From an archaeon (GTDB taxonomy: Archaea; Nanobdellota; Nanobdellia; SCGC-AAA011-G17; GW2011-AR17), in the NCBI GenBank assembly GCA_018692925.1, contig JABHLH010000005.1:1-45667 (forward strand): 45,667 nucleotides of DNA, read 5' to 3'. The translations under genes and the position numbers were made by a program. Under the pieces are notes generated by a model. It saw only the letters and a list, made by a program, of their open reading frames with translations, was not told the DNA's origin and did no database searches. Below are positions 38,625-45,667 of this stretch, in pieces. Position 1 is the first letter of the stretch. Each line of letters begins with the position of its first letter.

Positions 38625-39074
38625 TTATTTTTTAAATTTATCTGAAAGGATCTTATCAAGCCAAATACAATCTATTCCTTTATTAAAATCATTTTTTAAA
38701 AAGAATTCTACTGCTTTAGGATTATCACTTTGAGTTAAAGAACAAAGATATTCACAATTTAATTTTTTTAATTCTTTGAGTAAATTTGTTAATAATAATT
38801 TTCCAATTCCTTTAGCTCTACTTTCAAGATTTACATAAATATTTTCAATGGTTGCTTTTTTGAAAGAAGGATTATAATTTGCAATAATAAAACCAATAAT
38901 CTGTTTGTTTTCTTCAGCTACTAAAATAGGATTAATTTTACTTTGAATACAATTAGTTAAAATCTCTTTGGACCAAAATGTAATTACTTCGTCACTAACT
39001 TGAAATTCATTTACGGATTTACCAAGTTGAATAATATTATCAATATCTTCTAAGCTAGCATTTCTTATTCCCAT
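38625..39074 (-). CDS. GNAT-family N-acetyltransferase
   Basis: 149 residues. GNAT fold with motif A ENIYVNLESRAKGIGKLLL (acetyl-CoA loop RAKGIGK, near 85-91) and motif B SDNPKAVEFFLKNDF near the end. The opening IRNASLEDIDNIIQL is typical. Could acetylate a small molecule or a ribosomal protein (RimI-like); substrate unknown. Single gene with its own promoter. Confidence 0.88.
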   Translation of the reverse strand: MGIRNASLEDIDNIIQLGKSVNEFQVSDEVITFWSKEILTNCIQSKINPILVAEENKQIIGFIIANYNPSFKKATIENIYVNLESRAKGIGKLLLTNLLKELKKLNCEYLCSLTQSDNPKAVEFFLKNDFNKGIDCIWLDKILSDKFKK

Positions 39075-39151
39075 AGAAGTTAATAGATTTTAAGTTAATA
39101 AAAAGCTTTCTCTTGTTAGTAAGAAAGTTAATAATTGAGAATAGATTCTAA

Positions 39152-39868
39152 TTATTTTATAGAAGTTGCTTCGATAACTAAGAAAGTTGGAAATTCTTGT
39201 TTGTATTTTAAAAGTTTAGGCTCTTTTATTAATTTGCCTTTTCTATGTTTTGTAGAAATTTCGTAAAAACCTGAAACTACAAATTTGTTTTTGAAAAGTA
39301 ATTTTAAATAATATCCAACAGGCCTGTGATAATGTTTAATTCCTTCATAGATAGGATGGTCTAATTCTAAAACTGACATATAAGCTTTAAGTTTAAGAAA
39401 ATATTCCTTATCTTCTTTTATTCTCTTTGTTAAATAAAAAGCAGGATGAACAATTGAAAAGATTAATTTCTGTTTAGGTTTGATAACTCTAGAACATTCT
39501 TTAATTGTTTTTGAAATATTTTTAATATCGTGAAATGCCATATTAGAAACAATGTAATCAAAGGAATTATTTTTAAAAAAATGTAAATTAGTTGAAGAGC
39601 CATGAAGGAAATTTATCTTTGAGTTCTCTTTCGCTATAGAAATTAAATCTTTAGAATAATCCACACCAGTTACTTTTGCATTCTTTTTAGCTAATATCTT
39701 TGAGAAATAACCATTGCCACAAGCAAGATCAAGAACTTTTTTATTTTTTAGATCTCCAAGTAATTTTAAAACTAAAGGATTTAGATAAGTTTTATGATAA
39801 ATGTCTCCAGATTTTGTAACTTGAGAATTATAGTTTTTTGAGAAATTGTCCCAAGGATTGTTTTTCAT
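39152..39868 (-). CDS. SAM-dependent methyltransferase (class I)
   Basis: 238 residues. N-terminal PWDNFSKNYNSQV, SAM loop VLDLACGNGYFSKIL (about 44-58), acidic VTGVDYSKDL, HGSSTNLHFFKNNSFDYIVSNMAFHDI (motif II and post-II) and IFSIVHPAFYLTK. The HPAF block and C-terminal extension resemble small-molecule or quinone methyltransferases of the UbiE/UbiG type; substrate unknown. Confidence 0.85.
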   Translation of the reverse strand: MKNNPWDNFSKNYNSQVTKSGDIYHKTYLNPLVLKLLGDLKNKKVLDLACGNGYFSKILAKKNAKVTGVDYSKDLISIAKENSKINFLHGSSTNLHFFKNNSFDYIVSNMAFHDIKNISKTIKECSRVIKPKQKLIFSIVHPAFYLTKRIKEDKEYFLKLKAYMSVLELDHPIYEGIKHYHRPVGYYLKLLFKNKFVVSGFYEISTKHRKGKLIKEPKLLKYKQEFPTFLVIEATSIK

Positions 39869-39906
39869 AGAATTAAAAGGGATGTTAAAGTTAATAAGAT
39901 TTTTTG

Positions 39907-40257
39907 TTAAAAAACTTTATTTCCAATAAAACTACCAGCATAACCTACACTATAGCCAAGTGCATATTCTAAAGGTGCTGCAACAACTCCAAAAGCTGCT
40001 CCTAATGAAGATACATTTAGACTGGATTGATCTTTTTCTTTTAATAATAAAGACCCAAGACTAGTTCCTGCAACATTTGAAGCCCATAGATAAACAAAAG
40101 GTACATCAACGCCAAGATTACTACTTAGATCCATACCATTTGCATTCATTGTTCCACTATAAAAACCTAAACCTAAACAAGCTCCATGAGTTAATACTAA
40201 AGAGGATGTTCCTGCAAGTAATTTTCCTAAACCTTCAAATTGTTTTGATTGATCCAT
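39907..40257 (-). CDS. Gly/Ser-rich small membrane protein, 116 aa
   Basis: Not recognised. Three weakly hydrophobic, Gly-rich segments (about 14-36, 50-70, 85-112; LGAAFGVVAAPLEYALGYS) suggest close-packed membrane helices. Single gene, 38 bases upstream (same strand) of the methyltransferase. A short overlapping ORF on the plus strand is treated as a shadow. Confidence 0.55.
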   Translation of the reverse strand: MDQSKQFEGLGKLLAGTSSLVLTHGACLGLGFYSGTMNANGMDLSSNLGVDVPFVYLWASNVAGTSLGSLLLKEKDQSSLNVSSLGAAFGVVAAPLEYALGYSVGYAGSFIGNKVF

Positions 40258-40330
40258 AAATTTAAGATTTTTGTGATGGTATTTAAGAGTTTTGGTAAGG
40301 TTTATAAAAATTTGAATTAGAATATTTACA

Positions 40331-40834
40331 ATGAAACAAGTACTTACACTATTTTTAGAGAAAAATGAAGATATTGAAGAGATTAGAAAAAAGTATGTTC
40401 CAAATTATGAAAAATTTGAGCCACATATTACTTTAGTTTACCCCTTTGAAGTTGAAGAACAAAATAAAGTGAAAGAACATATAAACAAAGTGTTGGAAGA
40501 GTTTAAAATTTTTAATATTTCTTTAGAAGGGATTCAAAAATCTGCTGAAGGATATTATCTATACCTTTTAGTAAATAAAGGAAAAGAAATAATTGAAAAA
40601 TTACATGGTAAATTGAATGGAGGAATATTAAGTGATTTTAAGAATCAAGATATGCCAGTTTATATTGCTCATTTATCAATAGGAGTTTTTGAATCAGAAG
40701 AAGAAAGAGAAAAAGCATTTGAAGAAATTTCTAAAAAGAAGATATATTTTGAAACTAAAATTAATTCAATTCAACTTATAACAATAAATGAAGATCATTC
40801 TCTTAAGAATAAAGAAGATTTTATGCTTAGATAA
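40331..40834 (+). CDS. 2H phosphoesterase (2'-5' RNA ligase-like)
   Basis: 167 residues with the two HxT/S motifs of the 2H superfamily: EPHITLVYPF near residue 36 and IAHLSIGVF near residue 117. Members join or cut 2'-5' phosphodiesters or hydrolyse cyclic phosphates. This one groups with the YjcG/LigT-like small members rather than a specific tRNA-processing enzyme. Leaderless, with TTTATAAAA about 30 bases upstream. Confidence 0.88.
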   Translation: MKQVLTLFLEKNEDIEEIRKKYVPNYEKFEPHITLVYPFEVEEQNKVKEHINKVLEEFKIFNISLEGIQKSAEGYYLYLLVNKGKEIIEKLHGKLNGGILSDFKNQDMPVYIAHLSIGVFESEEEREKAFEEISKKKIYFETKINSIQLITINEDHSLKNKEDFMLR

Positions 40835-40865
40835 ATTTATATATTCTTTTTAACAATGAAAATAT

Positions 40866-41810
40866 ATGAAAGCTAAATTATTGGTTCTGTTCATAATATT
40901 GTTAAGTATTGCTGCTTGTTCAAATGATGTAAGTTATGATACATTGGTCAATATTGAAGAAGTAGAGATTGAAGATTGTTCTGATAAAGCTCAAATGATT
41001 ATTGAAGAATTAGGTTGGGAAAGTATAAAAGAATGTACAGATGAAGAATATATTGTTGATGGTGTTGAATTACATTATGTTAATGTTGAAAGTGGTGTAG
41101 GAATGGATTGTCCTTCAGGTTGTATTTATGAAAATAAAAATGTTTTATTTGTTGGAAGTAATTATGAAGAATTTAATGAAATTAAACATTTAGATGGACA
41201 TTTTGGATCAAGTGTAAATGATATGTGTAAACCTGATTTATTTGGTTATGAAAAGAATTTAGTTAATAATGGAGAATATTATATCTGGGAATTGAATTTT
41301 GATTATCAAGAAAATGAATATTGTTCAATTGAAGGTGTAGCAATCTATGATTCTTTTACTAATACTTATGATTTCTCTGGAATTAGTTATGAAATTTTTA
41401 TCCCTTTAGATTGTGACTCTGAATTACTAAGAGATTATTTGTGTGGTAATGGTTGTCAAACTGAAGAAGAAGAATTCGATAGATGTTATGAATATATGGC
41501 TTCAGTTGAAGAAGATGTAAGCTATTGTGAAATAATTGAAGATGAGAACTATAAAAAAGATTGTTATGTGCAATTAATTTATGCTACAGAAGATGAAAGT
41601 CTTTGTCAAGAGATGATTAATTTTGAAGTATTACATGCTTGTGATAGTGTTTTTAGTGAAGAAAGTCATGATATGAAATATAGTTATAGATATTATAAAG
41701 AATGTTTAGAATCTGGTGGTGAATGGGATTTTGATGCAGAAAGTTTTATTTATCTTTGTGTTTGTCCAGAAGGATATGATTCTGAAGGTTTTGAATGTGT
41801 TTTAGATTGA
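40866..41810 (+). CDS. Cys-rich acidic lipoprotein, 314 aa
   Basis: Lipoprotein signal KLLVLFIILLSIAAC with the lipidated Cys at residue 18. The mature part is strongly acidic and has many cysteines in several clusters (CPSGC, CGNGC, and late C-V-C with CPEGY), implying disulphide-rich extracellular modules. The last 40 residues (GGEWDFDAESFIYLCVCPEG) look like an EGF/notch-type cysteine knot. Family not recognised. Preceded by the 2H phosphoesterase gene with a TTTATATATTC box between. The last nine bases overlap the opposing M23-like gene. Confidence 0.75.
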   Translation: MKAKLLVLFIILLSIAACSNDVSYDTLVNIEEVEIEDCSDKAQMIIEELGWESIKECTDEEYIVDGVELHYVNVESGVGMDCPSGCIYENKNVLFVGSNYEEFNEIKHLDGHFGSSVNDMCKPDLFGYEKNLVNNGEYYIWELNFDYQENEYCSIEGVAIYDSFTNTYDFSGISYEIFIPLDCDSELLRDYLCGNGCQTEEEEFDRCYEYMASVEEDVSYCEIIEDENYKKDCYVQLIYATEDESLCQEMINFEVLHACDSVFSEESHDMKYSYRYYKECLESGGEWDFDAESFIYLCVCPEGYDSEGFECVLD

Positions 41811-42281
41811 TTTTAAATATTTTGTAGGGTTCAATAAACCCTTAGGTTTTTTACCAGCATACCATTTAGTAGTTTTTCTTGGAAGTATACTATGATATTC
41901 AAAATGAAGCATTGTATGTTTAGGTTTGTTTGCAAATATTCTTCCTACCTTAGCAATCTTTTGTCCAGCTTTTACCTTAGAAGCTATTTTTAATTTAGGT
42001 TTTTGTATTTCACAATAAAGAGCATAATTACCATCTTTATGTTGTATAGCAAGAGCATAAGTATTTTCGTACTTGTAATGTTTGTCTAATTTAGGATAGG
42101 TAAATAAGAAAATGTTTTTTACTATACCATCTTCAATAGAATGAATGTCCGAAGAGTAAGGAGCAAGAATATCAAGCCCAGCATGAAATCTGTTGTCTTT
42201 GTGGTTTCTAGCAAAACCTCTTTTATGTTTAGGGAGAGGTATGGATTTTTTTACTTTGGGTATGGGCCAGAACTTTTTCAT
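41802..42281 (-). CDS. M23-like peptidase domain with altered catalytic residues
   Basis: 159 residues, a stand-alone M23 (LytM/lysostaphin) domain without signal peptide. H33xxxD37 in FHAGLDILAPY (two zinc ligands), KVKAGQKIAKVG (about 102-113) and LHFEYHS (third ligand H126) are kept. The position usually His in YAHLS is E91 in YCEIQK, and the first His of HxH is M124. Both are the general-base histidines of active members, so hydrolysis is doubtful; it may bind glycan or act as a scaffold. Archaea of this type lack murein. Overlaps the lipoprotein gene end by nine bases. Confidence 0.8.
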   Translation of the reverse strand: MKKFWPIPKVKKSIPLPKHKRGFARNHKDNRFHAGLDILAPYSSDIHSIEDGIVKNIFLFTYPKLDKHYKYENTYALAIQHKDGNYALYCEIQKPKLKIASKVKAGQKIAKVGRIFANKPKHTMLHFEYHSILPRKTTKWYAGKKPKGLLNPTKYLKSI

Positions 42282-42347
42282 GGTAGTTTAAGAGGTTTGG
42301 AGTTTTATTAAGGTTTTTATGGTTGTTGGTAGAAATATATTATTCTT

Positions 42348-42758
42348 TTAATGACCATGAATAGCCTTGTGTTCCTCTCTTGTTAATATTTTAAGATTTC
42401 CTGGAGAATTATTTCTTTTATTCTTATCTATATGATGAACATCATAATTTCTAAACTTATCTGTATAAACTCCATCAACATATCCATCCTTATAAATAAA
42501 TTCATAAGCTACATTTCTATGAATTAGATTGTTATTACTATCTCTTTCGTAACCTTTACTATCTAAATGAATAGTATTTTCTATAAAGTCTTCTTTTATT
42601 TTACTTTTAAATAAATGATATATTGTTGACCCTAAAATTACTAATAATATGACACCAAGAATAATGTTAGATTGAAATATATATTTAAATAACTGATATA
42701 CTACAAATAATAATAAACATATAATCAATATTAGTCCTTGAATTTCTTTAGACCTCAT
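42348..42758 (-). CDS. Membrane-tethered HNH endonuclease
   Basis: 136 residues. Two hydrophobic segments at the N-terminus (about 8-28 and 31-50) place a compact HNH domain, probably on the cytoplasmic side. HNH motif: VHHIDKNKRNNSPGNL (about 105-120; paired His and central Asn) and EEHKAIHGH at the end. The preceding module (YERDSNNNLIHRNVAYEFIYK) resembles the adaptor of homing-type HNH nucleases. Divergent from a small membrane protein. Could cleave incoming or recipient DNA at the membrane. Confidence 0.75.
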   Translation of the reverse strand: MRSKEIQGLILIICLLLFVVYQLFKYIFQSNIILGVILLVILGSTIYHLFKSKIKEDFIENTIHLDSKGYERDSNNNLIHRNVAYEFIYKDGYVDGVYTDKFRNYDVHHIDKNKRNNSPGNLKILTREEHKAIHGH

Positions 42759-42875
42759 ATATTAAATATATTAAATAAGAGATTTATTTAAGATTTCCTA
42801 TACTATTTTTGAGATGAAATATTGAAAAAAACAAAAGGAGAAAGTTATATAAACTTTAATTAGTTAGAATAGATT

Positions 42876-43196
42876 ATGGGACTTAGACATTCTAGATTTA
42901 AAGGAAAAGTAAAAATTCGTGGAAGACCTAGAGAACAAGCTTCAGCTGAAATAATGGTAATGAAGGCTAATTCTGTTTTACAAGAAAGAAAACAAAAAAG
43001 AACCTTTTTTATTTTTTTAGATATCTTAATGGTTATTTCTTTCGGATCATCAATTTATTCCTTTTTTATTGGAAATCTAAAATTAGGATTTTTTTCTTTA
43101 ATACCAGGATTATTAATTCTAATCTTCTTTATCTGGAGGAATTTTTTAAGAAAACCTTCAAATAAAAATAAAAAAAAATATCAAAAAAAGAGATAA
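42876..43196 (+). CDS. Small basic membrane protein, 106 aa
   Basis: Not recognised. Basic N-terminal 45 residues (HSRFKGKVKIRGRPREQ) that could bind nucleic acid, two membrane helices (about 46-64 and 68-89), and a lysine-rich tail (KPSNKNKKKYQKKR). Promoter TTATATAAACTTT about 30 bases upstream. Between the HNH and helicase genes in the accessory region. Confidence 0.6.
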   Translation: MGLRHSRFKGKVKIRGRPREQASAEIMVMKANSVLQERKQKRTFFIFLDILMVISFGSSIYSFFIGNLKLGFFSLIPGLLILIFFIWRNFLRKPSNKNKKKYQKKR

Positions 43197-43276
43197 TATT
43201 TTTAGAAGATATGAATAATTTATCTCATTTTATATTTCTCAAAAACTTCTAAAGTTCAATAAACCCTTCTCTCTCG

Positions 43277-45667
43277 TTAACAAAGTCTTTTAATTCCTTC
43301 TACTACTTTGTCAAGATTGTTATTTATTTCGCTCGCTTGGTATCTTCTTACTTTCCATCCATCCATCCTTAGATGAATATCCCTTAAAAGGTCAGATTCA
43401 ATTTTTTGAGAATGCGCTTTATCACCATCAATTTCAAGATCATATTTATTGTTATTTACAAAGAGAGCAAAATCAAGACAATATAGTTTTTTGTCTTTTA
43501 CTTTGGTGCTAAATTGAGGAATAACTTTTATTCCTTCCATTGTTAATTTATTGTATAGCTTTTCTTCAATAGTAGAATCAAAATTCATATTTGATTCCTG
43601 ATTATTGTCTGAGTGTTCCGTTAGATATTTTAGAAGTCCTCCAGCTTCTTTACATTTTTTCTTGTCACCTACTACAATAAAAACACTTTTTGCCCTGGTT
43701 ATTGCTACGTTTAATAATTGAGTTGTAGTGTGAACCCAATTTAGTGTACTTTCTTTTATTCCAATTGAAATTGCTGGAGAGAAAAGGATAATATCTTTTT
43801 CGTCACCTTGGAATCTGTGAGTAGTTCCAACTGTAATGTCTAAATCTTTTAATTCCTTAGTTTTCTTAATTAAGTCTGAAATTAACTCCATTTGAGCTCT
43901 AAATAAAGTGACGATTCCTATCGAGAACTTTTTGTTCTTTAATTTACTATATTCTATTAGTATGTTGATTATTTCAAATGCTTCTTCTTTATTGTAAGGG
44001 CTTTTATTCTGGATAGTTTTCCCCCTTATATCTACCCACTTAATCCCATTTACATGAATTTTATTTGGTAGTAATTGAGAATGATCTGTCATAATATTTA
44101 GTTTGTCTTCATAGAAATGTTTATTTGAAAAACTAATTATGTCTTTGTGTGACCGATAATGCTGATTTAGCAAAATAGGAATTTCATTTTTATCTTTGAT
44201 TACTCTCTCAGTTATATCATAAATAGAATTTTTGCTGTAGGCATAGTCTAAATAGAGCTCTGAAATTTCGTTTTTAGATGCTATTTTTTTATCTTCTGTT
44301 CCTTTCAAAATTGAAATATGTTTTAATTGTTTAGGATCACCAATTATTACTACTTGTTTTGATCTGAAGAGTAGAGGTATTGCTGAAGCAATATCACATT
44401 GAGATGCTTCGTCAATAACTAATAAATCAAAGAGTTTTTCTTTTAGTGGAAGGCTATTTTTTGCAGATAAGTTTGTTACAATCCAAACTGGAAGAAATGG
44501 TAATAATGCCTGGATTTCACTTTCTTGCTCTTCTTTCAATCTTTTCCATAGAGAATAATCTTCAATATATTTTTCTAATTTTTCTGATGCATCAAAATAC
44601 CTAGATATATGATTCTCCTCACTAGGAGTTGTATTTTTTAATCTATTTATCCAAACAGCTTCAAATACCTTTCGAGAATACTTAATCTTATCCTCTTTCA
44701 AGTTATAAATTTCTATCTGCAAGTTATATATAGATGGGTTATCCAGTAAAGTGGTTTCGATTGCATTAATTTTGTTCTGTAATAAAATTGCATTTTTTTG
44801 ATTCACCAGAAAGGGGAGGAATTTTTGAGTCATAAATCCATTTTCTATTTTTGAGTCAAAGTATTTTTTTACTTGGTTTGTTAAATTCTTATGGTAGCTA
44901 TTGTAAATTTCTTTTTCTTGTAGCTGTAATGTTGTTAATTCAGATTTGTACTTTTTAATATCTTTTTTGCAATCTAATTTTTTATTTAAGTATATCAAGT
45001 GGTCCAAATTTTCAATGATTGAAATGTAACTTCGTTTGGAATTGTTCTGTTCGTCGAAATATTGTTTGACTATTTTGTTAGTATTTTTCTCTAGATTTTT
45101 TAATTCTGATTTATACAATGATTCTTCTTTGGTAAGGAGAGATAATTTTTTTATATTTAGTAAGATTTCTAAAGAGTTTCTAATACTTTTAGTACTGAAT
45201 TCAGTATTTTCTTGAATATATTCTTTTATTTCTAAATCTAATGAATTGATAATACTTTTAAGAAGGTTAAATCTCTTTTTTAGATAATGATTAGGAAATA
45301 TTTTCTCAAGTATTAATTTTAATTTACCCTTTTCATTAAAGAGTAAGCTAATGGTTTTCTTAATTTCTAGTTCATCTATATTGTTTGAATTACATTTTTT
45401 AAATTTGTAATAGAAATTTGCATTCTGAGTTATTTTTTTTCTTTTTTCCTCTAAATTTAGTAAATCCTGGCGAGTTTCATTTAGATTAGCATTAATTTTA
45501 CTAATCTTTATTTTGGCTGTATTTAGGTCTAATTCCTTAACAGACAAATCGTTTTTAGCAAGTTTAAATGTTTTTTTTGGTTTAATGTATTTATCTCTTA
45601 AATCATCCAATTGATTTGAACATTTTTTCCCATTTATTTTTGCTCTTTCTGAATGATAGTAGTTGAT
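43277..45667 (-). CDS. SF1 helicase fused to PD-(D/E)XK-type nuclease, 5' end off window
   Basis: At least 796 residues; the reading frame is open to the right edge, so the N-terminus (with Walker A) lies outside. Visible: a long coiled insertion (about 340 residues), motif II VIDEASQCDIA, motif III GDPKQLKHI, TVGTTHRFQGDEKDI and LLNVAITRAKSVFIVVG (motifs V/VI) of the Upf1/Dna2-like superfamily 1 group, then a C-terminal domain of about 110 residues: LDFAL, EIDGDKAHS and RDIHLRMDGWKVRRY, matching the DUF559/Vsr-like PD-(D/E)XK fold. Helicase-nuclease fusions of this kind are often anti-phage defence genes; the partner, if any, lies outside the window. Confidence 0.8.
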   Translation of the reverse strand: MNYYHSERAKINGKKCSNQLDDLRDKYIKPKKTFKLAKNDLSVKELDLNTAKIKISKINANLNETRQDLLNLEEKRKKITQNANFYYKFKKCNSNNIDELEIKKTISLLFNEKGKLKLILEKIFPNHYLKKRFNLLKSIINSLDLEIKEYIQENTEFSTKSIRNSLEILLNIKKLSLLTKEESLYKSELKNLEKNTNKIVKQYFDEQNNSKRSYISIIENLDHLIYLNKKLDCKKDIKKYKSELTTLQLQEKEIYNSYHKNLTNQVKKYFDSKIENGFMTQKFLPFLVNQKNAILLQNKINAIETTLLDNPSIYNLQIEIYNLKEDKIKYSRKVFEAVWINRLKNTTPSEENHISRYFDASEKLEKYIEDYSLWKRLKEEQESEIQALLPFLPVWIVTNLSAKNSLPLKEKLFDLLVIDEASQCDIASAIPLLFRSKQVVIIGDPKQLKHISILKGTEDKKIASKNEISELYLDYAYSKNSIYDITERVIKDKNEIPILLNQHYRSHKDIISFSNKHFYEDKLNIMTDHSQLLPNKIHVNGIKWVDIRGKTIQNKSPYNKEEAFEIINILIEYSKLKNKKFSIGIVTLFRAQMELISDLIKKTKELKDLDITVGTTHRFQGDEKDIILFSPAISIGIKESTLNWVHTTTQLLNVAITRAKSVFIVVGDKKKCKEAGGLLKYLTEHSDNNQESNMNFDSTIEEKLYNKLTMEGIKVIPQFSTKVKDKKLYCLDFALFVNNNKYDLEIDGDKAHSQKIESDLLRDIHLRMDGWKVRRYQASEINNNLDKVVEGIKRLC

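Noticed and set aside
42759..42875. Small gene in the gap between the HNH gene and the basic membrane-protein gene
   Set aside because: Only a four-codon frame (ATG to stop) is visible; the gap holds two divergent promoters.
1..45667. tRNA or rRNA genes
   Set aside because: No G+C-rich 70-90-base cloverleaf-like stretch or rRNA signature was seen in any intergenic gap; a tRNAscan/Infernal run would be decisive.

Overview
The window comes from an archaeon, most likely a DPANN-type lineage close to Pacearchaeota/Woesearchaeota. It carries archaeal/eukaryotic-type ribosomal genes (L7Ae, eS28, eL24, uL10/P0 and a P1 ending in GLGALFG), a type II methionine aminopeptidase, TATA-box promoters (TTTATAAA-like) about 25-30 bases ahead of start codons with many apparently leaderless genes, poly-T terminators, a minimal archaeosortase, and many short proteins with no recognisable family. 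The DNA is strongly A+T-rich and gene-dense, and opposing genes often overlap at their 3' ends. I saw no tRNA, rRNA, CRISPR array or IS element. The lineage is an inference; 16S or marker-gene phylogeny would settle it.

Layout. 1-2.9 kb: XerA-like tyrosine recombinase, a CuA lipoprotein, an unknown protein, a HemK2/Mtq2-like methyltransferase and a 44-residue zinc-ribbon protein. 2.9-6.8 kb: ribosomal stalk operon (uL1, uL10, P1) with a hairpin over the uL1 ribosome-binding site, then a coiled-coil COG1340-like protein overlapping a small-multidrug-export-type membrane protein, and an opposing archaeosortase. 6.9-14.9 kb: unknown protein, stand-alone PUA protein, GluRS, two tandem sugar-nucleotidyltransferases, a site-2-type protease, and an ABC1/UbiB kinase followed by a lysine-repeat protein. 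14.9-18.8 kb: L7Ae-eS28-eL24 operon, a membrane-anchored protein with a caspase/separase-like His-Cys dyad, NDP kinase, an HTH regulator with a palindrome upstream, and an unknown gene. 18.8-24.5 kb: helical protein, MetAP, ExoIII, DUF167 protein and a bacterial-type ThrRS without TGS domain. 24.5-33.7 kb: Ig-like surface protein, methyltransferase, Dcd, a protein with a sigma-70-region-2-like N-terminus plus repeats, a holin-like protein, and a pair of large surface-associated proteins, one with a PPPGTT linker. 33.7-45.7 kb: a RelA/SpoT homologue followed by a more accessory region (BRO/DinD-like protein, TrmB regulator, 53-residue-repeat protein, GNAT, methyltransferase, 2H phosphoesterase, lipoprotein, degenerate M23 domain, membrane-tethered HNH nuclease, and a helicase-nuclease fusion running off the right edge).

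How the genes fit together. Core translation genes alternate with cell-surface genes and with bacterial-looking regulatory or horizontally acquired genes. The most unusual items are the sigma-like protein, the separase-like dyad protein, the RelA/SpoT homologue combining an intact hydrolase site with the synthetase-type EFDD motif, and several candidate cis-regulatory structures (uL1 leader, L7Ae leader, and operator-like repeats beside regulators).
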